NCBI GenBank assembly: GCA_000224765.2
Contig: AGAU01000169.1
Location: 1-35,832 of the forward strand
Length of the DNA stretch: 35,832 nucleotides
Origin: SAR324 cluster bacterium JCVI-SC AAA005
Lineage (GTDB): Bacteria; SAR324; NAC60-12
Direction of reading: 5' to 3'
Under the pieces are notes generated by a model. The model was not told the origin of the DNA. It made no database searches and saw only the letters and a program-made list of their open reading frames with translations. Positions 24,983 through 31,897 of the stretch are shown in pieces (position 1 is the stretch's first letter; each line of letters starts with the position of its first letter). The position numbers were made by a program, and so were the translations under genes.

Positions 24983-25864
24983 TTGGTTAAGAACAAAAAA
25001 ACAACTCGAATTGAAAACTTGAATGGGATTATTTATATGATAATTGCTATGGCTGGATTCTCAGTTTTAGATTTCTCAATCAAGAATCTATCAAATCGGC
25101 TTCCCGTGAGCCAAATACTTATATTGATCGGCTTTTTTCAATTTAGTTGGTTCTGGGCAATATCTACTTATAAAAATTCAGCTTTATTTTCAGAAAAGAT
25201 TAAGAATAAATTTTTTATCGCTCGCACATTAGCTGATCTTCTCGCAGCAATTTTCTTTTGTATTGCGATAGCTAAAACACCATTGAGTTCTGCCTCCGCT
25301 ATTATCCAAATTAATCCCCTAATAGTAAGTATATTTGCATTATTTCTTCTTAGCGAGAAGGTGAGATGGCAATCCTGGCTTGCAATTCTGATCGGATTAA
25401 TTGGCATGCTACTAATCATTCGACCTGGCTCTGAAAGTTTCTTACCAGAATCGATATTCGCTGTTTTAGCTGTGGTGATGTTTTCGTTAAGAGATATATC
25501 TACAAGATTGATTTCAGACGAAATTTCTACTCTTTTAGTTTCTACATGGGGTACCATAGGTTGTATGATTGCTGGGCTAATAAGTATACCATTTTTTTCA
25601 GTACCATTATTCCCAACGAACTATGAATTATTTATGATCTTTCTAGTAAGTCCTTTTGGTTGTATTGCATATTTTTCACTTGTTAGAGCAACACAAAGAG
25701 GAAATTTTTCGATTATTTCTCCATTTAGATATACAAGATTATTATTTACACTTATTTTGTCATTCTTTTTCTTAAACGAGAGGCCTGATTTTATCATGCT
25801 ATTAGGAATCTTGATGATAACTTTTGCAGGTACATACCACATTCTAAACCTGGCTCAAAAATAA
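24983..25864 (+). CDS. EamA/DMT-family transporter
   Basis: A 293-residue inner-membrane protein with ten predicted helices in two EamA repeats (about 14-150 and 158-290). Typical blocks are MAGFSVLDFSIKNL, LADLLAAIFFCIAIAKTPLS, IIQINPLIVSIFALFLLSEK and LLGILMITFAGTYHI. The frame opens with TTG 24983, and GAGGGG lies 2-8 bases upstream; no ATG is available before helix 1. Exporters of this group move metabolites or amino acids out of the cell. It is the second EamA protein in the window (compare 1-417) but clearly not a recent duplicate. AT-rich plus-strand gene. Confidence 0.85.
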   Translation: MVKNKKTTRIENLNGIIYMIIAMAGFSVLDFSIKNLSNRLPVSQILILIGFFQFSWFWAISTYKNSALFSEKIKNKFFIARTLADLLAAIFFCIAIAKTPLSSASAIIQINPLIVSIFALFLLSEKVRWQSWLAILIGLIGMLLIIRPGSESFLPESIFAVLAVVMFSLRDISTRLISDEISTLLVSTWGTIGCMIAGLISIPFFSVPLFPTNYELFMIFLVSPFGCIAYFSLVRATQRGNFSIISPFRYTRLLFTLILSFFFLNERPDFIMLLGILMITFAGTYHILNLAQK

Positions 25865-26006
25865 ATTTTTAAAATTAATAAAATTATCAGATTATTTTGT
25901 CATTTAATAATCAAATTTACAATTGAATCAGTCAATTTTTCCGCCGATAAATTTCTAATTATTTCTCTAGATTATCATCTATTTTAATATTACTGCTTGA
26001 GGGCTC

Positions 26007-27374
26007 TTGATAACTAAATTACTAAATAGGGTACGCGGTCCTGGTGGCATCAAACCAATGATGCAAATTGCTTTTCCGCTGATGATTTCTACTTCAACAG
26101 TTGCAATCATGTTGTTTATTGACCGGCTTTATCTTAGGCAGGTTAGTCAAGAGGCAATGAATGCTAGCTTAAGCGGAGGCTTTACTTCCTTCGCCTTCCA
26201 GTCTTTCTTCATTGGAATTATTGGTTTCAGTACAGCTTTAGTTGCTCAGAATTATGGAGCTCGACAATTTCACAACTGCCCCCGAGTTCTAACGCAAACT
26301 ATTGTATTCAGTTGTTGCAGTGTGCCATTAATTCTTGCTTTAATTCCAGCTGGCAGGTGGGTTTTAGCTATAGTTGGGCTTTCTGATGGAGAAGTCCTTC
26401 AGGCACAGACTTACCTGACTATTTTAATGGCCGGCACAGGTCTAGACTTGTTTAGAAATAGCTTGAACAGCTACTTTGGAGGGTTAGGCCAAACCAAAGT
26501 CGTTCTATTGGCGACCTTTGTAATGGCTATTGCCAATGTAAGCGCAAACTACATATTGATTTTTGGGAAACTTGGCTTTCCAGCCTTAGGGATTGAAGGA
26601 GCAGCATATGGAACCATATTCGCCTGGTTTACAGGCTTATTCACTTTGTGCGTTGTCTACCTTAAACAAATTCGATTTCCAGAATACCAACTTCTGGGTA
26701 GCTTTCAGTTTGATCTGGAAATTCTAAAAAAATTAGTCCGCTTTGGGTTTGCTAGTGGGCTTGAAATAGCGTTACTGATTTTTGCTATAGATTTGATGAT
26801 TCTCACTCTGAAGTCCTACGGAGCGGATGTGTCTACAGCAATTACGGTTGGCCTAACTTGGATTCAAACTCTTCATATACCTGTGATCGGCTTGGAGATT
26901 GGTACTATGAGCTTGGTGGGGCGCTTCATTGGGGCTCGTGACACCGACTCTGTTTCGGATTCCGTATTCTCGGGACTTTTACTAGCTTCTAGCTACGCTT
27001 CGATAGCTGCACTCGCTTTTCTATTTGCCACCGATACAATGGTCTTAATGTTTTTAGAATCGGACTCCTCTACAACAACACTCAATCTGGCAATTTGGGG
27101 CACCCAACTCAATGCCTTCATAATATTCGTTATATCCTGGTCCGGAATTTTGGGTGGTGCCCTGCGGGGAGCTGGAGACACCTATGGGGCAATGACCATC
27201 TTCGCCACTTTCTGGTGGTTTCAATTCTTTCTCATGTTTATTTTGGTTCGACTCGTTAAACTTGGCCCCGATGATGTCTTAGCAATTCATATTTTCAGTT
27301 CACCTTTACTGCTCATTGCAATGATGATCCGTTTTCGGTCGGGGGTTTGGCGTAAATTCGATTTGACTGAGTAG
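26007..27374 (+). CDS. MATE-family multidrug/metabolite exporter
   Basis: A 455-residue MATE transporter with twelve predicted helices in two halves. The start region reads GGIKPMMQIAFPLMISTSTV, the first half has ALVAQNYGA, and YFGGLGQTKVVL and GIEGAAYGT are typical of the loops after helices 4 and 6; the second half repeats these as MSLVGRFIGA and GGALRGAGDTYGAM. The start is TTG 26007 with GAGGG upstream. It pumps small cationic compounds out using a sodium or proton gradient. It follows the EamA gene by 142 bases on the same strand and is less AT-rich than it, so they may have different origins. No damage seen. Confidence 0.9.
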   Translation: MITKLLNRVRGPGGIKPMMQIAFPLMISTSTVAIMLFIDRLYLRQVSQEAMNASLSGGFTSFAFQSFFIGIIGFSTALVAQNYGARQFHNCPRVLTQTIVFSCCSVPLILALIPAGRWVLAIVGLSDGEVLQAQTYLTILMAGTGLDLFRNSLNSYFGGLGQTKVVLLATFVMAIANVSANYILIFGKLGFPALGIEGAAYGTIFAWFTGLFTLCVVYLKQIRFPEYQLLGSFQFDLEILKKLVRFGFASGLEIALLIFAIDLMILTLKSYGADVSTAITVGLTWIQTLHIPVIGLEIGTMSLVGRFIGARDTDSVSDSVFSGLLLASSYASIAALAFLFATDTMVLMFLESDSSTTTLNLAIWGTQLNAFIIFVISWSGILGGALRGAGDTYGAMTIFATFWWFQFFLMFILVRLVKLGPDDVLAIHIFSSPLLLIAMMIRFRSGVWRKFDLTE

Positions 27375-27449
27375 AATTGACCAGTTGAACGTCTGACGCA
27401 AAGGTCCTTTAATTTCAATTATACACATACATATCTAGCTCATTGGCGT

Positions 27450-27690
27450 TAGAAAGTCCTCAGAGTTAGGTTTTGGATCAATGACAGCTCTACTATCAGG
27501 AAACGCGATTGCCTTGCCTCTAGAAAAGCCTGCTGAAAGATCAGATCCGTAATGTGGTCCGTAATCCGATTGTGTCCTTTCTGCAATTCCCCATTAGACA
27601 AAATGAAATCATCCCGAAGATCCTCATGAATGGAAGCAGGCCCACATGAGAAAGCATGGTGCCCAGGATGAAAGGGAGACTTCTCTCTTT
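27450..27690 (-). pseudogene. FGase N-terminal fragment
   Basis: On the minus strand the frame reads HHAFSCGPASIHEDLRDDFI, LSNGELQKGHNRITDHITDL and IFQQAFLEAR. It then shifts to continue AFPDSRAVIDPKPNSEDF, which aligns with residues 15-82 of the FGase at 20913-21698 (SEDLLQDFFLSDQELQEEL, NRITDHATDRIFQQVFPEAK, VFPVSRIIVDPERFSDDS). At least one frameshift is present, and homology ends after about 75 codons. It is the third FGase copy in the window. Confidence 0.7.
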
Positions 27691-27829
27691 TGAATCAAAT
27701 TTACCGCCCCGAATTTTCAGCTTTTGAAGACACTACAGGAGTTATAGCCAAGCTCTATGAAAACATCGAATCCATGACAATTGACATGCATGTCTGTGGG
27801 ATAAATCGTACTTTATCTGACAAGATCCC

Positions 27830-28717
27830 TTACTCCAATCCCACACTGGTTAGAGAGGCGGTCAACAGAAATATGATGGTCACAACAGAAATCTCAAAAA
27901 TTATGGAAATTCTCAATAGAACGAACGCTCGTATTTCTGTTCGCAGCAAGGCAGGTGTTAAAAAAAGTTTATTCATTGCAGCGAGTCCCAGCAAGCCTAG
28001 AAAAGCCAGTAACTTTAGGGCAAAGAGTTGTCCATAAGGAGTCCAGATTACTTTCCATTCACCCTTGCTCAGCAACAGTAGTAGAAGCACTCCAAAAATT
28101 GCCAGCAAGGGGACATTCCAGATCGAGATCTTACCAAATTGGTGGGCTGCTAGCCCCGTAGATTTATCTTGCCGTGTTGCCAACCAAGCTAGGGGAGCAA
28201 AACCTCCGATCCAGAAAATCAACCCGAGCAGATGCACAGAGATCAAAGCCACTAGTAACCAACGTGGTTCAGAGAGGGTGTGCCCCTGAAATGCAAAGGA
28301 AATAGCTACCAGAACGCATCCGACGGTGGAGATGACAAGATTCGGCTTGTATGGACGAATGACGACAAGAATCATCAGCAGGCCGATCCAACGCAAAAGG
28401 AGACTGTCACCAAGTGGACTTTCCCAAGCAATTCCGAGCATTATCGGATCCTGAGCAGCAGACCATTCTCCTATTAAGAAACTGGCTTGTATGGGTAATA
28501 GTGAAAAATTCAGGAAAAGTGCAAAGACAGCGCAGGTTGCGCCAAGCCTACGAAGCAGTGGCATGGTTTGGGGAGCATTTTCACGTAGCCAGAGTAAGTT
28601 CAGTGCAGAACCAGCTGCAAGCATTGTAGTCTAGTAGGCAAGTGCCTTGGCAAGAATGGACCAGAGAGAGAATTCATCGAGGTCTTGCCAAGCCAACCAG
28701 ATTTCTTGCAGGATCAC
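27830..28717 (-). pseudogene. copD: CopD-like copper transport membrane protein, early TAG
   Basis: A CopD-family membrane protein of 295 codons with about eight helices, typical of copper import or homeostasis proteins. It begins at GTG 28717, overlapping the copC stop by GTGA, and reads EIWLAWQDLDEFSLWSILAK, then ALAY. A TAG at 28631-28633 (codon 29) lies inside the first helix, and the frame continues TTMLAAGSALNLLWL to the end without further damage. His candidates for copper remain (FQGHTLSEP, ISVHLLGLIFWIGG). An internal ATG (28624) could give 264 residues but removes half of helix 1 and has no ribosome binding site. So this is a recent nonsense mutation or a sequence error; copC upstream is intact. 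Confidence 0.8.
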
Positions 28718-29085
28718 TTCACGACGAAAGAGAAAGTCCCCTTCATTGGGTGTCCATCCTCAGACAAACCACGCCAAATCACTTGGTATTCTCCATTGGG
28801 TATAGGATCCAATTGAGCAAATAGCTTTCGTAAATACTTCATTTGATCTGTACGCCGAACTTCGAAGTCTTTACCCGATTGATTAGTCAGCACCAGCTTG
28901 GTAATTCGCATAGGCTTGTCAAATTGGAGGACCAACTCAGTAGGAGTTTCTTCCAATACGGCATTATTGGTTGGAATGGTAACTTCCTGTTTCGAATGTG
29001 CCCAGCCCAGTCCGCTTCCGAAAAATACGACAAAACTTGCTGTCAATAATTGGAGAGTGAGCCACTCTTTTAATATATTTGCCAT
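28714..29085 (-). CDS. copC: CopC-like periplasmic copper-binding protein
   Basis: A 123-residue secreted protein. The signal peptide ends in GLGWA, so that cleavage leaves H30 at the N-terminus (HSKQEV). An N-terminal His with a later Asp-x-His pair, D110 and H112 in EDGHP, gives the Cu(II) site of CopC. The seven-strand beta-sandwich landmarks are LVLQFDKPMRITKLVLTN and GEYQVIWRGLSEDGHPMKG-type strands. It binds copper in the periplasm and hands it to CopD, whose gene overlaps the stop codon. A palindromic CsoR-like site lies 77 bases upstream. No Met-rich Cu(I) site is present, as in most short CopC proteins. Confidence 0.88.
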   Translation of the reverse strand: MANILKEWLTLQLLTASFVVFFGSGLGWAHSKQEVTIPTNNAVLEETPTELVLQFDKPMRITKLVLTNQSGKDFEVRRTDQMKYLRKLFAQLDPIPNGEYQVIWRGLSEDGHPMKGTFSFVVK

Positions 29086-29161
29086 GAGCCATTTGGTTAT
29101 GAGTTTTATGTTTTAAAATAAGATTACCAAATTATTTTAAAATTATTTTACAAAACCAGCA

Positions 29162-29181
29162 ACCCTATAGGGGTATAGGGT
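29162..29181. promoter_or_regulatory. CsoR-like operator upstream of copC
   Basis: ACCCTATAGGGGTATAGGGT is a perfect inverted repeat with 8-base arms around GGGG, and it also contains the 10-base palindrome CCCTATAGGG. G/C runs flanked by TATA in this arrangement resemble the operators bound by copper-sensing CsoR-type repressors. It lies 77 bases upstream of copC, where a copper-dependent repressor would be expected. The regulator is not in this window. Confidence 0.5.
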
Positions 29182-29690
29182 ACACTATTTTTTTGTTAAT
29201 GTGTAAGGTGTGGGAAAGTGGTAACGGAAGCTCAGAGCAGTGAGGGCTATTGATCAATGATGTGTTGAATTTCTAGATTAGTAAAGACAGTAGACAGTCT
29301 TTGAATCAAAGTTGAGCATATTTTTTGGATGGTTGATCCGACGAGTTAATGTCTTGGATATCAATTCTGCCTTCTCTAGCACCCGCAATAAAGTCGATAC
29401 TGAAGACATGTACATCTTTGGCTTTATCGGCCAAGCCAAATAGATTCCTGGGCTAGCGATTGTTCTCCAGTGATATGCCTGATAGCACTTTCATTGTTGC
29501 GAGTCCCATTTGCATGTTTGGAGATCTGTACATCTACGGTTAAGAAAGATCCTGCTGAGGAAGTTCGAGGGTAGTTGCATCACTATGAGCATCGGCTCCG
29601 TAACAAGACCGCCCATCCCCACATAAATCTTTCTAACCACTATTCCTAGCTAGCAGAATTTTGAGGGGGTAAAAGAGCACCTTGGACCGA
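29182..29690 (-). pseudogene. Decayed coding region, unknown
   Basis: Two minus-strand frames between about 29310 and 29560 look like parts of one protein: VDVQISKHANGTRNNESAIR and HITGEQSLAQESIWLG in one, ADKAKDVHVFSIDFIAGARE and GRIDIQDINSSDQPSKKYA in the next, joined by a frameshift near 29442. Upstream, HSDATTLELPQQDLS runs into stops. No start codon remains. I do not recognise the family. The 120 bases nearest copC hold its promoter region instead. Confidence 0.35.
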
Positions 29691-29993
29691 TTAGCAATCT
29701 TTAAAAATCCGTTGACCGTTAGGCATAATCGTGTTGCAAAGCTTGGCATTGCTAAAATCTGCAAAATCTATTTTTGCGTTTAGCAACACTGCACTGGTCA
29801 AATTGGCCCCAGTCAGGTTGGAGTCGCGCAGTTTCGCTTTGGGCAGTTTGGCGCCACTCAGGTCGGCTCCTCTTAGATCAAATGGGGCACCTTTGTTAGT
29901 TGCCCAGAGCTTATCTAAATCTTCTTGCTTGTATCCCAAGACTGGAGTAGTGATCAGCATGATGGTAAACGGGAACAGAACTAGCTTTTTCAT
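29691..29993 (-). CDS. Exported pentapeptide-repeat protein, short
   Basis: A 100-residue exported protein and the last of three related genes. The signal peptide (MKKLVLFPFTIMLITTPVLG) is followed by a shared head YKQEDLDKLWATN, then about ten pentapeptide repeats A(D/N)LxxA (ADLSGAKLPKAKLRDSNLTG) and the shared tail ALCNT-like LCNTIMPNGQRIFKDC. In the two sister proteins the head has a CxxC just before CDLS; here it reads GAPFDLRGADLSG, so both Cys are lost. ATG 29993 follows the previous stop by three bases (TGATTGATG). The pentapeptide repeats should form a right-handed square beta-helix. Likely periplasmic; function unknown. Confidence 0.75.
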   Translation of the reverse strand: MKKLVLFPFTIMLITTPVLGYKQEDLDKLWATNKGAPFDLRGADLSGAKLPKAKLRDSNLTGANLTSAVLLNAKIDFADFSNAKLCNTIMPNGQRIFKDC

Positions 29994-29996
29994 CAA

Positions 29997-30629
29997 TCAG
30001 CAGTCCTTATTATTTTTCCCACCTTCAGGGTCAATGGTATTGCAAAGGATGGCTCCTCCCATTGAAGCTCGATAGAGATTAGCCTTGCGCATATCAGCAC
30101 CGTCGAGGTTAGCCTCATTCAGATATGCAGCTACAAGAACAGCTTCGCGAAGATCTGCCGATCGCAGGTCAGCCCCCCTAAGATCAGCTTTTTGCAGATT
30201 TGTTTCCCGCAGATTAGTTCGAGACAAGTTAGCTTTGGAGAAGTTAGCCTCACTCAAGTTAGCCTCGCTCAAGTTAGCCTCACTTAAGTCCGCCCAACTC
30301 AAATCAGCCTCACTCAAATTAGCTTCAGTCAAGTTGGTACCTGTTAGATTAGCTCCAAAGAGGTTTGCTTCCGAAAGGTTTGCTTCCGAAAGGTTTGCTT
30401 CCGAAAGGTTTGCATTTGTCAGATTGGCTTCTTGCAGCTTAGCACCGGTCAAGTTGGTGCTAATTAGGGTGGCTCCCATCAATAAAGAGCCACCCAAGTC
30501 GGCTTCACTCAAATCACATTTGACGCACTCGCTAGTACTCAGGAGCTTGTCCAAATCTTTCCGATCATAGCCAAAAGCTTGCATCGCAAGCAATGTGATT
30601 GAAATTGTGTATACGATTTGATTTTGCAT
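29997..30629 (-). CDS. Exported pentapeptide-repeat protein, long
   Basis: A 210-residue exported protein. Signal peptide MQNQIVYTISITLLAMQAFG, head YDRKDLDKLLSTSECVKCDL with a CxxC, then about 27 pentapeptide repeats (ADLGGSLLMG, ANLSEANLSEANLSEANL, ADLRGADLRSADLRE), and the tail LCNTIDPEGGKNNKDC. In the middle several repeats are identical at the DNA level (for example 30360-30410, three copies of the 15-base unit AGGTTTGCTTCCGAA), a sign of recent unit duplication. Start ATG 30629 is three bases after the stop of the upstream gene. The Cys pair and a final Cys may form a disulfide capping the helix. Function unknown; predicted periplasmic. Confidence 0.85.
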   Translation of the reverse strand: MQNQIVYTISITLLAMQAFGYDRKDLDKLLSTSECVKCDLSEADLGGSLLMGATLISTNLTGAKLQEANLTNANLSEANLSEANLSEANLFGANLTGTNLTEANLSEADLSWADLSEANLSEANLSEANFSKANLSRTNLRETNLQKADLRGADLRSADLREAVLVAAYLNEANLDGADMRKANLYRASMGGAILCNTIDPEGGKNNKDC

Positions 30630-30632
30630 TGA

Positions 30633-31172
30633 TCAACAGTCCCTGATAGTGATCCGACCGTCAGACATTTCGGTATTGCAGAGTATTGCTTCACTCATCG
30701 AGGCAAACTTTAAAATGGCTCCTCCAAGCCTTGCATCTTCAAGATTTGCTCTACTCAATTCAGCCCTGTAGAGATCAGCGGCTTCCAAGTCCACCTCTCT
30801 TAAATTTGCCTCTCTCATATCGCTATACTGTAGGAAAGCTTCTCCAAGGTTGGCGCCATACAAGTCAGCTCTGCGCAAATCAGCATTTTTCAATCTAGCC
30901 CAATTCAGATCAGCTTTGCGCAAGTCAGCTTCACGCAGATCAGCCCAATTCAGATTGGCTCCTTTTAAGTTAGTTCCTTGCAGATTGGCAAAATGTAAAT
31001 TGGCATCACTCAGATTGGCTCCGCCCAGGTCAGCACCACTCAGATCACATCTGATACATTTGTTAGTGGCTTGAAGCTTATCCAGATCTTCTTGTTTGTA
31101 CGCCAGCACCTGTGTAGCAAGAAATGGAATTGCCAGAGAAAGTAGCACTGACTTTGTACATTGCCGACTCAT
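30633..31172 (-). CDS. Exported pentapeptide-repeat protein, first of three
   Basis: Start chosen at ATG 31172 (MSRQCTKSVLLSLAIPFLAT, a signal peptide ending in QVLA) because the frame upstream of it encodes pieces of umuD in other frames. The mature part has the head YKQEDLDKLQATNKCIRCDL with CxxC, about 21 pentapeptide repeats (ADLGGANLSDANLHFANLQG), and the tail ILCNTEMSDGRITIRDC. It is 179 residues. The ATG lies two bases after the umuD stop (TAAG then ATG), so this operon apparently took over the transcript of a former umuD. The next gene starts after three bases. Predicted periplasmic, right-handed beta-helix; function unknown. Confidence 0.8.
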   Translation of the reverse strand: MSRQCTKSVLLSLAIPFLATQVLAYKQEDLDKLQATNKCIRCDLSGADLGGANLSDANLHFANLQGTNLKGANLNWADLREADLRKADLNWARLKNADLRRADLYGANLGEAFLQYSDMREANLREVDLEAADLYRAELSRANLEDARLGGAILKFASMSEAILCNTEMSDGRITIRDC

Positions 31173-31173
31173 C

Positions 31174-31450
31174 TTAAAATTTATCAATAACATAGCGCGT
31201 CGTACCCCGGGTTTGGAAATCATCATCGACTGAAATGGGAGTGCTCTCATAGTCTGGATTCTCTGCTCGCAACTCAAAGTATACCCTGGTTCACACAGGC
31301 CTTTTCTAAGTAACCCATTTTTCAGGAAAGCAATAGCCACTTCATTGTTTGTTTCTTCTTGGAGCGGTCCACGATCAGCAAATCTTGATCAAAAATTCCA
31401 ACACCAAAAGAGTTTGCGCTAGCAGGACAAAAGTCGATGGTAATAATTTC
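31174..31450 (-). pseudogene. umuD: UmuD/LexA-type peptidase remnant
   Basis: Three frames read in order reproduce the C-terminal peptidase domain of UmuD. They are ASANSFGVGIFDQDLLIVDR (nucleophile Ser in the place of SGDSM), EVAIAFLKNGLLRKGLCEPG (Lys region damaged) and LRAENPDYESTPISVDDDFQ followed by RYVIDKF and a TAA at 31174. Two frameshifts separate them, and no start or N-terminal part remains. UmuD is the SOS-induced subunit of a mutagenic polymerase, normally followed by umuC; here pentapeptide genes follow instead. Confidence 0.75.
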
Positions 31451-31550
31451 TTAGAGGAAAATGTTTATTAAATTGCATAAAATTTGAAGAACTACTAAAA
31501 TAGTAACTTTATTTGCTATTTATGTCGAAAACACTCAATAAGAGAACATT

Positions 31551-31844
31551 ATGTTATTACCAGAGCATTACACAGTTTCACGAAAAGACAGCCCTTTGAT
31601 GAGCTACTGCAAGAGAGAGTACAAAAATGACTGGGAAACTGTTTACCATGGATTACAAAACCCCTCTAAAAATGGATTAATAGAATTAATAATCAATAAA
31701 ATTAATATTTTATTTGAAAAAAAACCTTCGGGAGTCACTCAGGAAGCAAGTCAGCCAAACTCATATTATACGAGTTTTTTACCCTCTGATGAATCAGATC
31801 AATTGAGTAAAAAACATCCTGAAAGTGATAAGGTTGCAGCTTAA
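31551..31844 (+). CDS. 97-residue protein, unknown
   Basis: ATG 31551 with AAGAGAA upstream opens a 97-residue frame. The first half (YKNDWETVYHGLQNPSKNGL, LIELIINKINILFEKK) is likely helical and amphipathic; the second half is polar and disordered, rich in Ser, Gln and Lys. No signal peptide or known motif. A strong hairpin (31868-31891) follows the stop, which supports a real transcript. AT-rich. Not recognised. Confidence 0.5.
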   Translation: MLLPEHYTVSRKDSPLMSYCKREYKNDWETVYHGLQNPSKNGLIELIINKINILFEKKPSGVTQEASQPNSYYTSFLPSDESDQLSKKHPESDKVAA

Positions 31845-31867
31845 GAAATCTATTTAGGGTTTTGACT

Positions 31868-31897
31868 GAACGGGATTTCTTGATCCCGTTCTTATTA
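31868..31897 (+). terminator. Rho-independent terminator-like hairpin
   Basis: GAACGGGAT (31868-31876) and ATCCCGTTC (31883-31891) pair perfectly over nine bases with a six-base loop, followed by TTATTA. It lies 24 bases after the stop of the 97-residue gene. The T-run is short, so it may be a weak terminator. Confidence 0.65.

Noticed and set aside
27690..28037. 115-codon plus-strand frame
   Set aside because: It spans the end of the FGase fragment and the 3' end of copD on the other strand; no recognisable product.
6736..28717. Stop codon reassignment as an explanation of the in-frame stops
   Set aside because: TAA, TAG and TGA all appear within broken genes and all serve as normal stops of intact genes here.
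30230..30420. Regularly spaced 15-base repeats that could suggest a CRISPR array
   Set aside because: The units are contiguous codons of pentapeptide repeats in an open frame, with no spacers and no cas genes.
29731..31074. Plus-strand frames opposite the pentapeptide genes (for example 30085-30570), rich in Ser, Ala, Arg and Leu repeats
   Set aside because: They are mirror frames of the repetitive minus-strand genes; no ribosome binding sites and an implausible composition.
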